DNA of 64,000 nucleotides, taken from contig NC_091293.1 in the NCBI RefSeq assembly GCF_038502225.1, positions 14,628,747 through 14,692,746 on the forward strand, given 5' to 3'. The first letter of the stretch is position 1. Each line of letters opens with the position of its first letter. The notes under the pieces are model-generated. The model ran no database searches and had not been told where the DNA came from. It saw only the letters and a program-made list of their open reading frames with translations. This stretch comes from Cherax quadricarinatus. Its lineage: Eukaryota; Arthropoda; Malacostraca; Decapoda; Parastacidae. The translations under genes were made by a program, and so were the position numbers. Positions 41,775 to 51,990 of this stretch are shown in pieces.

Positions 41775-42826
41775 TGTTGAGAATTTGGCCTTACCTGCTG
41801 TGTTTATTATATATATATATAATGAACACTTAGCTGATAAATGACAGCAAATCGTCTACACAGCCGCCCCTGCAGACGAGGTCTAGAAGCTGTCGAAACC
41901 ATCACAACAGTGGGCTGTCAAGAGATACAATTTGTAAGTATAAATTACCCCTAGGGGGTGTTATGTCAGCATATTTCATTCGATGATGGCTGACGAATAC
42001 TTACTTGTTTGGACTCAAAAGTCCACACCTTACTGCCGATTATAGGTTGATTACAAACTCCTTGTGACTCAAGAATTGTGCAATCCCCCGATCTACAAGA
42101 AATTCGTAACATACCTTGCTCTTTGTAACGTGAGCTATGGTGTTCTCAACACCTTCGACAGATATCGGTGACTTGATAGAAGCTGAAGTGTCCTTGGATG
42201 TCCATGTCTTCCATTGTCTAGGAAACGCACACTGGTACACTATGTTCCACAAGATTCATCTTTATTGTTCACAATGTATCACAAGAGAAGCTGATCACAC
42301 TTCTCTTAAGAGTTTATTGTGTTTTGTGAGACACTTTATTCACACTAACGCACAGATCAGTGTCCTTTGCTGGTTATCCTGGCGTCAGTGTCTCGTAGTA
42401 GAGTCAAAGTAATCTGGCTTCGCTACACTGCCCCAAGCCGTCACTGCCCTAATACACAAAAAAAACGCTGACCTAGTACCTTGCATCCTTGTCACCTCCT
42501 CGATGAAGCAAAGCAGAATGTATGTTTCTTGCTGTCTTAAGCATAAACAACAATGTACACTATTTTTACTATGGTAATAAAGTGGGAGCAGGATTTTCCT
42601 TAATTGTCTTGCTAAGTAAGAGATGTATTGTCTCTTATAAAATACACTTTGCAAAACCGCTGCAAGGAGCAGAGGTCACTTGGCATAGCATCTGTGATCA
42701 ATTACTCACTCTAGCAGTAAACAAGACACTCGCCCCTTCTGAGAGGGCTTGGCCCCTCAGGGCTGAAAGGGGTTGAAGGGGGCTGAAGGGGGCTGATATC
42801 CCCCTCCTGGAGAAAATTTCTCCACA
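41775..42826 (-). repeat. BEL element 3' LTR (left copy)
   Basis: 1052 bp, from TGTTGAGAATTTGG to TTTCTCCACA on the + strand, so it has TG...CA ends. It contains a (TA) run near 41810-41820. In element sense AATAAA signals lie at 42261-42266, 42313-42318 and 42335-42340. The edge next to the internal region has an 8-bp palindrome, TGGAGAAA and TTTCTCCA, separated by one base. Confidence 0.97.
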
Positions 42827-42858
42827 CTGGGGGGCGGCGGAGGTTCGCTGCAGGTGAA

Positions 42859-45800
42859 CTATTCATCACTTAACATTAATTTGATTTTTTCACTCGCCAC
42901 CACTGCTGCTTGTCTTTTCTGAACAGCTTTAGTCTGTGTGGTTTCTGGAGAATCACTAATTTTGTTTTCAACACTGTGTAATTCTAACGGCACTAGTTTA
43001 TTTATTGTCCGCTTATTCACTACACCTTTGCTCAAAACATCAACTGTCCTGATGATTCCATTTGCATCAGGATATATGGTCACAATTTTTCCAAGTGGCC
43101 ATTGGGACCTCGGACCATCATTGTCGATAATCACTATGTCACCAGGTCTTAAGGACTTATGATTTTCAGGAATACCAGCTCCATAGAAGTGTTCTCTCAA
43201 TGAGGTGAGATAGTCTTCTCGCCAAATTTTCTCCCAACGTTCAATCACTTTATTAAGGTGTTTGAATTTACGTCTGAGTTGCTCAGGTTCGAAATAAGTA
43301 GGATCCTCTATGATTTCTTTATCATTCATGGGAGGAACAGGTTCGAGCCTTCTGCCATGGAGTAAATGAGATGGACTTAACACTTCTAAATTGTCCAGAT
43401 CATCGGTAACATAAGTTAGAGGTCTGTTGTTGACTCTATTTTCTATTTCAGTCACAACTGTACGGAATTCTTCTAAGTCTATTCTCTGACGATGAAGAGT
43501 CTTCCTTAAACAACGTTTTACAATGCCGATCATTCTTTCATAAAATCCGCCGTGCCATGGAGATTTAGGAGGAATGTATCTCCAACGACATCTGCGTTGA
43601 TTCAGCATCTGTTGTACTTCTGGTTGATCAAAGATCTTGCTTATATAAGCAGCACCAGCAATAAAGTTCGTTGCATTGTCTGAAATCATCAGTCTGGGAC
43701 ATGCCCTTCTGGCTGCAAACCTTCTGAATAATTTGATAAAGGTTTCAGCAGACATGTCAGTGGCTACTTCTAGATGTACTGCTCTAGTTGTAGCACAAGT
43801 GAACAAACAGATGTACACCTTGATGGGAACTTTGTCAACTGTTTTGGTTAAAATTATTGGTCCAGTGTAATCTACACCTGTCACCTCAAATGGAGTGATA
43901 TGACAAACTCTTTCAGAGGGATATGGAGGTGGACCTGGATACTGACATACTCGCATATCGTAGTGACGACAAGTAATACAGTCCTTTATTTGTTTTTTCA
44001 CACTTTGTCGACCTTGAGGTATCCAGTAGGATTGTCGTATATGACAAAGTGTGTCAGCTACCCCACCATGTAACACGTTACTGTGGGCGTTTTGCACAAT
44101 CAGTTTTGTTAGCCAATGATTCTTGGGGATCAATATTGGATGTATGGCTTCTTTAGGTAGTGAAGAATTATGAATTCTTCCTCGACATCTTATAATCTTT
44201 TCTGAGTCGAGATAAAGTCCTAAAGAATTAATCATAACAGGTTTCTTTGGGGATTTATCTTGTGTTTCTAGAAATTTATATTCTGTAGAGAAAACGTCTT
44301 TCTGTATTAGTTTCACCCAGTATTTAATGGGTTCAAGACATTCATAATCAGGTTTAATTCCTTTAATGAATTTAAAGACAAGAGCTGTAACTCTTAATAG
44401 TTTACCCAAAGATGAGTATTTAGCTCCATCAATGACTATTTCTGTTGTGTCTGCAGTATTTACACAACTTATTTCTGCTGTGTTCAAGCAGACTGTTTCT
44501 TCTGGCATAATGTGAGCTTTTTGCTGAGGCCAGTTATTTTCATCAGAGAGCCAGTTCGGTCCGTGGAGCCATAATTTATTATCTACAAATTTCTTGAGTG
44601 GGACACCACGTGACATATCAGCTGGATTCTCTAGGGTAGAGACGTGAAGAAAGAGATAATCTCTCTGCATCTCTTTTATTTCTGCTACTCTGTTCTGTAC
44701 ATAGACCAACTTACTCTTATTATTTCTTAACCACTGGAGAACTGCCTCATTATCACTCCAGATCACGGTTTTCTCAATAGTGAGATGATCAAGTACTTTG
44801 TTGAGATAGACAGCTAATTTTGTACCTACATAGAGTGCTGTCAGTTCCAATTGTGGTACTGTTCTGACCTTCAAGGGTGCTACCCTGGCCTTTGAAGTAA
44901 TTAGTGTACTTCCTTCAGCATTACTCATGTAAGCTACAGCGCCATAACCTCTGGTTGACGCATCACAGAACACATGTAATGTGTAATTGTTTCCCTCTTG
45001 ACCTATTTGTCTGGGAAATTTAATTTGATGAAGTTGCTTAAACTCCTTGGATATTTCATCCCATGCTTGACTCATTTCTAGAGGCAAGTTTTCATCCCAT
45101 CCAATTTTGAGTTTCCATGCATCTTGCATAAGCATTTTACCCTTTATGGTAATTGGTGAGACGAGTCCTAGAGGATCAAAACATTGTGATACCTCTGACA
45201 GTAAACTACGTTTAGTGAGTGTACTGCATGATTTATTGTTTATCCTTTTGAGACTCAAAGTATCTTCCTGTGTGTTCCAATTAAGTCCCAGCATATTGTT
45301 GCAATCAGGAATTTCAGTTTCAGGGAAATCTTCTTTGATAAGTTCCCTTAATTGCTTTGAATTTGTATTCCACATCCTTAGAGGCATTTTTGCTTCTTTC
45401 ATCTCCTTGTTAGCTTCTCTGTATAAGGATTTCAAATCCTCCTCTTTATTCACAGTACCTTGAAGATTGTCCACATAGAAACTTTTCTTTAAGACTTCTT
45501 TGAAGGGACTTTCAGATTTCTTCAAATGTGTATTTAGAGTAGCTTCTAGTAAGAATGGAGAGGATGTTGCACCAAATAATACTGATTTGAAACGATAAGT
45601 TTTCACAGGACTTTGAGGATCATGTGGATTTTCAGGCCACAAGAATCGAGTATAATCTCTATCTATTTCTTGTAGTCCTACTCTTAAGAAAGCCTTGGAA
45701 ATATCAGCCGTGTAGGCATATGGGTTTGTGCGAAATTTCATAAGCACGTATCCAAGCTTCTCAGTTAGTGAGGGTCCGGTCATCAGACAGTCATTAAGAC

Positions 45801-48144
45801 TTGCTACATCTTTATTTGCACGTGCGCTGCAATTATATACAACACGTAGTGGAGTGGTTTCAGAATCTTTTCTGACTCCATGGTGCGGGAGATAATGAGC
45901 GTTTGTCTTCAATTTATCTTCGACTATTTCCTCAATAAATTTATTGTCCAACTGTTCTTGTATGATATTATCATAGACAGTCAGTAGCTCTGGATTCTTC
46001 CTGAGCTCATGTATTTGTGCTTTCATCTGTCCGAAAGCCATGCGATAATTGCTAGGTAGATGTGGTGGATTTAATTTCCATGGTAACCTAACCCAATACT
46101 GTCCATCTTGATATCTGACAGTGTCCAAATATTGGTTATAAGTCTGAGACTCTTGTGGGCTTGGTTTATTTACATCAATACCTATCGCATCTAAATCCCA
46201 CAACTTATCAATTGGTTCATTCATTTCTTCCAGTAATGATAATTTTTGCTGTGGTACATGATCAGCGGTTATTCTCGTAACTAGTACATTTTCCACTGAA
46301 TCAATATCAGCTTCTTTCCCACTTTGAGAGGGAATGGGACCACATATCATGTGGCCTCCTGCTGTTTTCAGCAAGTGAACATCATGTTTACTTACTATAT
46401 TTTGCACAAAACAGTGATAATAATCACTTCCAATGATTAAATCAATTGGACTAATTGTGTCCGTCTGTATGTCAGGACAGGCTAACTTGACCTTAGCTGC
46501 TTTGAGTGCTGCAACTGTTTCTTTTAATCCCTGGATCTGCACAGACTTAGGCAAATCATCTACTACCACAGCTTCTACTGTCTTTTTCCTGTTTCCTAGA
46601 CCAACAGTGATTCTGGCTAGGTCATATGTCTGTTTACCAGAATTGTGGAAAAAACCAGCTATATCTAACTGTATTTTGGCATAGGGTTGTTTATTCAGTT
46701 TCTGCAACACTGATCTTCTTATGAAGGACCTTTGTGAGCCTTGATCAAATAGTGTTAGCACATTGGTTTTGTGTAATTTATTAGATAACTCAACTCGAGC
46801 TATCGGGAGAGCTGTTGCTTTAAACTTATCTCTCACATTTAATGCTGTTGCTTGTTGACTTCCTGATTCTGTGGAAGTCTGCTGCTGTTCAGCAAAAGTA
46901 TTTGGGCATAATGCGGTATGATGCATACCCTTGCATTTAAAACACTTCTTCAGTGAGCATTTTCCTCCCTTGTGTTCACCTAAACACTTGATGCATCTTT
47001 TCAGCTGATGAACACGTTGTTTACGTGCCTCCATTGATGTGTATTGAATACAATACTGTGCCCAATGTGTTCCATCACAAAGTACACATTTTGGAGTACG
47101 TTTATGTGTGACAGTTTGTTTACTGTCTATTGTATTCACAGCTTGATAAATGCCTATATGGGATTTCCCATTATGTGGTTTAGTGGGAGTAGGTATACTC
47201 TTTTTATACTGAGTTGAAGGTTTATTATCCACGGGATTTGTGGATTTTTCATCTTGTCTCGTTGCTTGCATGCATGAAACTATTGTTTGTAAACCATTGC
47301 TAATTTCCTCACAAGTGAAATAGCGTTTATTGAACATAATATTTAATCGTTCAATAGTTTGTGGTGACAACTTATCTTGTACAATACCACTGATAAACCA
47401 ATCACATTGTCTTAGGTCATATTTAGCACCTAGAGATATGAGACTATTGTCTAATGTGATTCTAAATGCCTGTAAGTCTGAATAACAATGTTTGGGTGGC
47501 TTCAAGCTTGATATTAAGACTGCATGTCTAACTCTAGCCTTGTCAGCATCAAAGTAATTGTCTGCTAAGACACGTAAGGCTATTTGATAATTACCTTTAA
47601 CCACCGGAAATGACTTAATCAGTTCATAGGGTTCTCCCTTCACAAGACATTTAAGATAATTTAACTTAGCAATCTCATCTATGTCAGTTCGTGAATTTAC
47701 TATGGATTGAAAACCACTAATGAATTCTTCATAATTATGACCTTGGAAAATAGGTAATGACAATGTAGGTAAGCTTGGTAATGGGACACTTGTTGTTGTT
47801 ACAGGTGTAACAGGTGTTTGACCACTAGTTACAGTAGGTCTCTGTGACAGAGTTTTACGGCAGATAGCCTGTACTCCTGTCCACCTTAATTGTTGATCAC
47901 TAAAAGTATCCAAAACATTTTTAATTTCATCTTCAGATGGATCTGATTCAAGAAATTTATTTTCATAATGTGTATAGTCTGAATTAATTATTTCCAGACG
48001 TTGTGTAAATAATTCAAACTTGACCTCAAGATCATCAAAATCTATGTTTGTATCTTGAGTTAATCCTAGACAGACTGAAATTAGATTTTCTAATTGTGTA
48101 ATCTTAGTCTGTAAAGACTGAAACTGAGTTTTCAAACAAGCCAT
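42859..48144 (-). CDS. BEL/Pao gag-pol polyprotein, 1761 aa, uninterrupted
   Basis: The ATG at 48144 opens a frame with no stop to 42859. Domains in order: coiled N-terminal gag (1-120), a gag core of DUF1759 type (PIFQGHNYEEFISGFQSIV, about 130-270), three Cys/His clusters (about 355-412, ending CFKCKGMHHTALC), aspartic protease (LFDQGSQRSFI, about 463), RT with the BEL-type active site FYVDNLQG (about 890), RNase H (FCDASTRGYGAVAY, about 1060), the integrase zinc region (NVLHGG and CITCRHYD, about 1360-1400), the integrase D,D,E core (VDYTGPI about 1424, ISDNATNF about 1487, FYERMIGIVKR about 1535) and a C-terminal module (LRPGDIVIIDNDGP, about 1665). YVDN instead of YVDD is usual in this family. 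By reading, all catalytic sites are present. Confidence 0.97.
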   Translation of the reverse strand: MACLKTQFQSLQTKITQLENLISVCLGLTQDTNIDFDDLEVKFELFTQRLEIINSDYTHYENKFLESDPSEDEIKNVLDTFSDQQLRWTGVQAICRKTLSQRPTVTSGQTPVTPVTTTSVPLPSLPTLSLPIFQGHNYEEFISGFQSIVNSRTDIDEIAKLNYLKCLVKGEPYELIKSFPVVKGNYQIALRVLADNYFDADKARVRHAVLISSLKPPKHCYSDLQAFRITLDNSLISLGAKYDLRQCDWFISGIVQDKLSPQTIERLNIMFNKRYFTCEEISNGLQTIVSCMQATRQDEKSTNPVDNKPSTQYKKSIPTPTKPHNGKSHIGIYQAVNTIDSKQTVTHKRTPKCVLCDGTHWAQYCIQYTSMEARKQRVHQLKRCIKCLGEHKGGKCSLKKCFKCKGMHHTALCPNTFAEQQQTSTESGSQQATALNVRDKFKATALPIARVELSNKLHKTNVLTLFDQGSQRSFIRRSVLQKLNKQPYAKIQLDIAGFFHNSGKQTYDLARITVGLGNRKKTVEAVVVDDLPKSVQIQGLKETVAALKAAKVKLACPDIQTDTISPIDLIIGSDYYHCFVQNIVSKHDVHLLKTAGGHMICGPIPSQSGKEADIDSVENVLVTRITADHVPQQKLSLLEEMNEPIDKLWDLDAIGIDVNKPSPQESQTYNQYLDTVRYQDGQYWVRLPWKLNPPHLPSNYRMAFGQMKAQIHELRKNPELLTVYDNIIQEQLDNKFIEEIVEDKLKTNAHYLPHHGVRKDSETTPLRVVYNCSARANKDVASLNDCLMTGPSLTEKLGYVLMKFRTNPYAYTADISKAFLRVGLQEIDRDYTRFLWPENPHDPQSPVKTYRFKSVLFGATSSPFLLEATLNTHLKKSESPFKEVLKKSFYVDNLQGTVNKEEDLKSLYREANKEMKEAKMPLRMWNTNSKQLRELIKEDFPETEIPDCNNMLGLNWNTQEDTLSLKRINNKSCSTLTKRSLLSEVSQCFDPLGLVSPITIKGKMLMQDAWKLKIGWDENLPLEMSQAWDEISKEFKQLHQIKFPRQIGQEGNNYTLHVFCDASTRGYGAVAYMSNAEGSTLITSKARVAPLKVRTVPQLELTALYVGTKLAVYLNKVLDHLTIEKTVIWSDNEAVLQWLRNNKSKLVYVQNRVAEIKEMQRDYLFLHVSTLENPADMSRGVPLKKFVDNKLWLHGPNWLSDENNWPQQKAHIMPEETVCLNTAEISCVNTADTTEIVIDGAKYSSLGKLLRVTALVFKFIKGIKPDYECLEPIKYWVKLIQKDVFSTEYKFLETQDKSPKKPVMINSLGLYLDSEKIIRCRGRIHNSSLPKEAIHPILIPKNHWLTKLIVQNAHSNVLHGGVADTLCHIRQSYWIPQGRQSVKKQIKDCITCRHYDMRVCQYPGPPPYPSERVCHITPFEVTGVDYTGPIILTKTVDKVPIKVYICLFTCATTRAVHLEVATDMSAETFIKLFRRFAARRACPRLMISDNATNFIAGAAYISKIFDQPEVQQMLNQRRCRWRYIPPKSPWHGGFYERMIGIVKRCLRKTLHRQRIDLEEFRTVVTEIENRVNNRPLTYVTDDLDNLEVLSPSHLLHGRRLEPVPPMNDKEIIEDPTYFEPEQLRRKFKHLNKVIERWEKIWREDYLTSLREHFYGAGIPENHKSLRPGDIVIIDNDGPRSQWPLGKIVTIYPDANGIIRTVDVLSKGVVNKRTINKLVPLELHSVENKISDSPETTQTKAVQKRQAAVVASEKIKLMLSDE

Positions 48145-48948
48145 TTTAATGGTATACTGAAAATTCTAGCACCACACTTAGAGTGTTTATAAAACACTGT
48201 ACTGCTATAAACAGCTGAGTTTTTGTTATGCTTAAGTCAGCAATAATCGAGTCAGACACTACTGACCTACTAAGCTTAACCTCAGGGTCAATGACCATGA
48301 AGGGTACACAGTACATGTGGCTGATGTTTATGGCTTAGAGTTTGCTGTGTCAGCCTGCCCATGATGATTAATCGTAAATAACGATGTTATACACTTCATT
48401 CACTATACACTATAAATGTCACTGTATAACTGTAAATCACACGTGAATATTACTTACACATATATAAATTTTAATATATATTTGAAAGCTTACACTTTAT
48501 ATATAAGTTCCTTTAATATAACAGGTAGATTTATAAGAAACAAACTTTAACACAATCTTGCCTCTTAATTTCTGTCTATAAACATTATAAACACTGGGTA
48601 TATATACACTCAGACAAACATCATCACTTGGGTGTTGTCTTAATCAGCGATTTCTAGATTGGAGCAGTTGATGGAGGGTGCAGGATACCATCCACCGTCT
48701 TCTTGTTGGGTGAGTCACCCAGCTCCCGTTTTCGTTGGGTGAACGCTGGGTGAGTGCCCGTTTTCTTTTGGCTGCCCATTCTCTGTGATTGAGTCTGGAG
48801 GGACTCATTTATACTGATTTATATTGTAAAACACTAGTTTTACAGCTTTTTTCGAAGGACCTTGGCTCATAGGTTATTTGTACACTGTAGTACAACATAT
48901 TTGGACCACAGTGTGGTCTTTATCCGGTTCGAACACGACCAAAGACTC
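48145..48948 (-). other. BEL element 5' leader
   Basis: This 804-bp untranslated region lies between the 5' LTR and the gag ATG. No frame of interest. GTTGGGTGA-like text repeats around 48705-48755. The first bases in element sense are GAGTCTTTGGTCG, in which TGG may begin the primer binding site. Confidence 0.75.
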
Positions 48949-50000
48949 TGTTGAGAATTTGGCCTTACCTGCTGTGTTTATTATATATATATATAATGAA
49001 CACTTAGCTGATAAATGACAGCAAATCGTCTACACAGCCGCCCCTGCAGACGAGGTCTAGAAGCTGTCGAAACCATCACAACAGTGGGCTGTCAAGAGAT
49101 ACAATTTGTAAGTATAAATTACCCCTAGGGGGTGTTATGTCAGCATATTTCATTCGATGATGGCTGACGAATACTTACTTGTTTGGACTCAAAAGTCCAC
49201 ACCTTACTGCCGATTATAGGTTGATTACAAACTCCTTGTGACTCAAGAATTGCGCAATCCCCCGATCTACAAGAAATTCGTAACATACCTTGCTCTTTGT
49301 AACGTGAGCTATGGTGTTCTCAACACCTTCGACAGATATCGGTGACTTGATAGAAGCTGAAGTGTCCTTGGATGTCCACGTCTTCCATTGTCTAGGAAAC
49401 ACACACTGGTACACTATGTTCCACAAGATTCATCTTTATTGTTCACAATGTATCACAAGAGAAGCTGATCACACTTCTCTTAAGAGTTTATTGTGTTTTG
49501 TGAGACACTTTATTCACACTAACGCACAGATCAGTGTCCTTTGCTGGTTATCTGGCGTCAGTGTCTCGTAGTAGAGTCAAAGTAATCTGGCTTCGCTACA
49601 CTGCCCCAAGCCGTCACTGCCCTAATACACAAAAAAAAACGCTGACCTAGTACCTTGCATCCTTGTCACCTCCTCGATGAAGCAAAGCAGAATGTATGTT
49701 TCTTGCTGTCTTAAGCATAAACAACAATGTACACTATTTTTACTATGGTAATAAAGTGGGAGCAGGATTTTCCTTAATTGTCTTGCTAAGTAAGAGATGT
49801 ATTGTCTCTTATAAAATACACTTTGCAACACCGCTGCAAGGAGCAGAGGTCACTTGGCATAGCATCTGTGATCAATTACTCACTCTAGCAGTAAACAAGA
49901 CGCTCGCCCCTTCTGAGAGGGCTTGGCCCCTCAGGGCTGAAAGGGGTTGAAGGGGGCTGAAGGGGGCTGATATCCCCCTCCTGGAGAAAATTTCTCCACA
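48949..50000 (-). repeat. BEL element 5' LTR (right copy)
   Basis: 1052 bp, the promoter-bearing LTR in element sense. Differences from the left copy include TTGCGC for TTGTGC, CCACG for CCATG, AAACAC for AAACGC, GCAACA for GCAAAA and GACGCT for GACACT, plus one base lost in TTATCTGG and one gained in an A run. Confidence 0.97.
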
Positions 50001-50005
50001 TCCCC
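50001..50005. repeat. Target-site duplication TCCCC, right copy
   Basis: Identical to 41770-41774. Beyond it the Tx1 endonuclease continues, confirming a simple insertion. Confidence 0.9.
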
Positions 50006-50500
50006 TAAATATCCTGAAAAAAAACCTCTCCCTCTCGGTTCGACATCCTTGCGACGATCAATGCAATTCCAATCACCCCCAATAATCGTGACGACTGGCA
50101 GTGATCTTAAATGGTACACCAACACGTCCCTAAAAAACGCATTTTTTACACGCATGTCACCTTCCGCCGGTCCGTACACCCCCAGGAAGGCCACCCGTAC
50201 CCCACCCCACACCCCATCAACCCTAACAACCCTCCCCTCCTCTCCCACCTCATATGTTTGCAAAGAAAACGGGCTGGCCTCTTTAACTAACACTGCTACA
50301 CCACCTTTCAGTCTATTAGAACAGCCCATGTACAAAATATATTCAGGAATCAGCAATTCACCTAAAGATTTATAATTGTGTTCTTGTAAGAATACAACAT
50401 CGTGTACATAATTTTTTAACAAAACCTCCAAATACTTACGTTTTTCAACAGACCGTAACCCATTTATATTTAAAGTAATACACTTGAACGTTTCATTGGA
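50006..50500 (-). pseudogene. Tx1-like LINE ORF2, endonuclease N-terminus
   Basis: Reading down from about 50500: FKCITLNINGLRSVEKRKYL, VVFLQEHNYKSLGELLIP, SNRLKGGVAVLVKE, VAFLGVYGPAEGD and TIIGGDWNCIDRRKD, all blocks of the APE-type endonuclease. At 50001 the frame meets the BEL LTR, and it resumes in phase at 41769. The first block precedes any ATG, and the frame opens with a TAA inside the tail of ORF1, so ORF2 has no obvious start of its own. Confidence 0.9.
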
Positions 50501-51714
50501 GGTTTACCCTTGGATACCTTGACATTCTTGGTTCCCTTGTGTGTATCTCCACTTCTTCCCCCACCCCCCCCTGTGTCGTTCTCCTTGACATGCTGAACAC
50601 ATGTAGATTTGCCCTTGTCTCTACGAGTCACATCGCACCATGCTTTGTTCCCCGACCGTTGTCCTGGTGTCAAAACATCTTGAGAGTCAGATATCACCGC
50701 CACTCTCTTACGAGAACTGCGGCCAGTATCCATCTCATCTTCAGAACTGTTGTTCCTATGAACTTCCACGACCACAACCTGATGTTCAGCAATATGCCCG
50801 GAGGATGCCCCGTCCTTCTCCTTCACACTTACATCCTCTAAACCACCGTGAAGCCCCTCAGATGTGGAAGCATCCAATAAAACATTCAGAACTTCTTGAA
50901 TAGATTGCTCCACGTCAACCTGAGTATGAACGAGATCTTCCTCTGTCGTCGCCGATACCACGCCCACGTCCTCCACTGCACCAGGGAGGGTTAGACATAT
51001 CGGCGAGTCTTCAACCTCACCCTCTATCTCCTCACTCCATGATTTACGAGGCAATATATGTTGTTGTGTAGCAGCAGGATATGAACGCTGCTCCGTTGAA
51101 ACATCAAACCGCCTTACTTCCGTCGTTTTATCACGTCTTGTAGGGCATTGCGCCGCCATATGGTCATACATCCCACAAAGCCTGCACGTACGCCTTTGTC
51201 CTGAGTACATAACGTACACTTGCGTACGAAAGTCCTCCATAACCACATACGACGGAATAGGGTGCTTGAGGGACATTTTCAGGGAGAAAGACCCCTCCAG
51301 CATACCAACTAGAGGACCATCATGCCACCGTCCCATAGTTGCCATATGAACCGTGCCATAGCGTGCAAAAACATTCCTCAAATCACTCTCGTCCGCCTCA
51401 AAAGGAACGTTTCGTACCTTGATCCAGGTGTAAAAACGGGAGACGTCGTGAAGGCGAGCAGTGACACCAGGATTAACAGTTTTGATCACATCCTGATAAG
51501 TGGCAACCATATTTTCGTAAGTACTATTTTGTCTGAATTTGACAAAAAGCCTCGAATTTCCGTTCAAAGAGACACCATAAAGATCTTCATTATTGATACC
51601 ATAAGTATCTCGGAGTATCGCAGTAAGCAGTAGATGTGTATTCTGATTGTTGAACGAGCCTGTCACCAATTGAAGGCAGACGGTGTTGACTCGCCTACGT
51701 GCACCTTCCGCCAT
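50470..51714 (-). CDS. Tx1-like LINE ORF1, nucleic-acid-binding protein
   Basis: 414 codons from the ATG at 51714 (MAEGARRRVNTVCLQLVTGS) to the stop at 50470. The frame stays open upstream to 51975, but this ATG gives a plausible N-terminus. A region with FYTWIKVRNVPFEADESDLR and VFARYGTVHMA resembles an RRM; it is followed by a zinc knuckle, CRLCGMYDHMAAQC. The C-terminal half is acidic, then basic and low in complexity. This arrangement suits a non-LTR ORF1 protein that binds element RNA. The frame is intact, but the element is broken by the BEL insertion and by ORF2 frameshifts. Confidence 0.85.
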   Translation of the reverse strand: MAEGARRRVNTVCLQLVTGSFNNQNTHLLLTAILRDTYGINNEDLYGVSLNGNSRLFVKFRQNSTYENMVATYQDVIKTVNPGVTARLHDVSRFYTWIKVRNVPFEADESDLRNVFARYGTVHMATMGRWHDGPLVGMLEGSFSLKMSLKHPIPSYVVMEDFRTQVYVMYSGQRRTCRLCGMYDHMAAQCPTRRDKTTEVRRFDVSTEQRSYPAATQQHILPRKSWSEEIEGEVEDSPICLTLPGAVEDVGVVSATTEEDLVHTQVDVEQSIQEVLNVLLDASTSEGLHGGLEDVSVKEKDGASSGHIAEHQVVVVEVHRNNSSEDEMDTGRSSRKRVAVISDSQDVLTPGQRSGNKAWCDVTRRDKGKSTCVQHVKENDTGGGGGRSGDTHKGTKNVKVSKGKPPMKRSSVLL

Positions 51715-51990
51715 TGTGAGTGCACTGAGGAAAACTGAGCAGCAATCAACAGAGTCAGGAGCTACTGCGCAGCCTGTCCGTACGGCCCAAGAGCGATACG
51801 AACAATGGATTGCTTTTATTATCTTCCCGAGGAAGCGACGAACCCGCAAGAGGTTCCCAAAAAAGAAACGAACAAACACCAGGACATACTCATTAGAAAA
51901 CGTTTCGGTCTGGAAGCCTTGATGAGTGGTAACCATGGTCCTCAGGACCAAAATCTTTTCAAATAAATACATCAAAGTGTTTGTTTACCT
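51715..51990 (-). other. Probable Tx1-like LINE 5' untranslated region
   Basis: GC-richer than the DNA to its right, and continuous with ORF1. The 5' boundary is not defined; composition changes near 51960-51990. No target-site duplication matching the 37990 edge was seen. Confidence 0.5.

Larger units (their letters stand above)
41775..50000 (-). mobile_element. BEL/Pao LTR retrotransposon, full length and young
   Basis: 8226 bp with two 1052-bp LTRs, a single gag-pol frame on the minus strand and a TCCCC duplication. By eye the LTRs differ by five substitutions and two single-base indels, about 0.5 percent, so insertion was recent. It interrupts the endonuclease of the Tx1-like LINE. No envelope-like frame is present. 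In element sense a TGG lies 7 bp inside the 5' LTR edge and could begin the primer binding site, but the tRNA is not identified. Confidence 0.97.

Noticed and set aside
42137..42776. Short + strand frames in the BEL LTRs, repeated at 49311-49950
   Set aside because: They lie within LTR sequence, are opposite to the element and show no recognised domain.
48925..48948. A tRNA primer match reading GGTTCGAACACGACCA opposite the BEL leader
   Set aside because: It looks like a T-loop next to a CCA end, but the spacing leaves no room for the rest of the T stem and acceptor stem, so it is not a credible tRNA 3' end.
41775..50000. An endogenous virus with an envelope gene
   Set aside because: No frame beyond gag-pol exists between the LTRs; the element is a retrotransposon.
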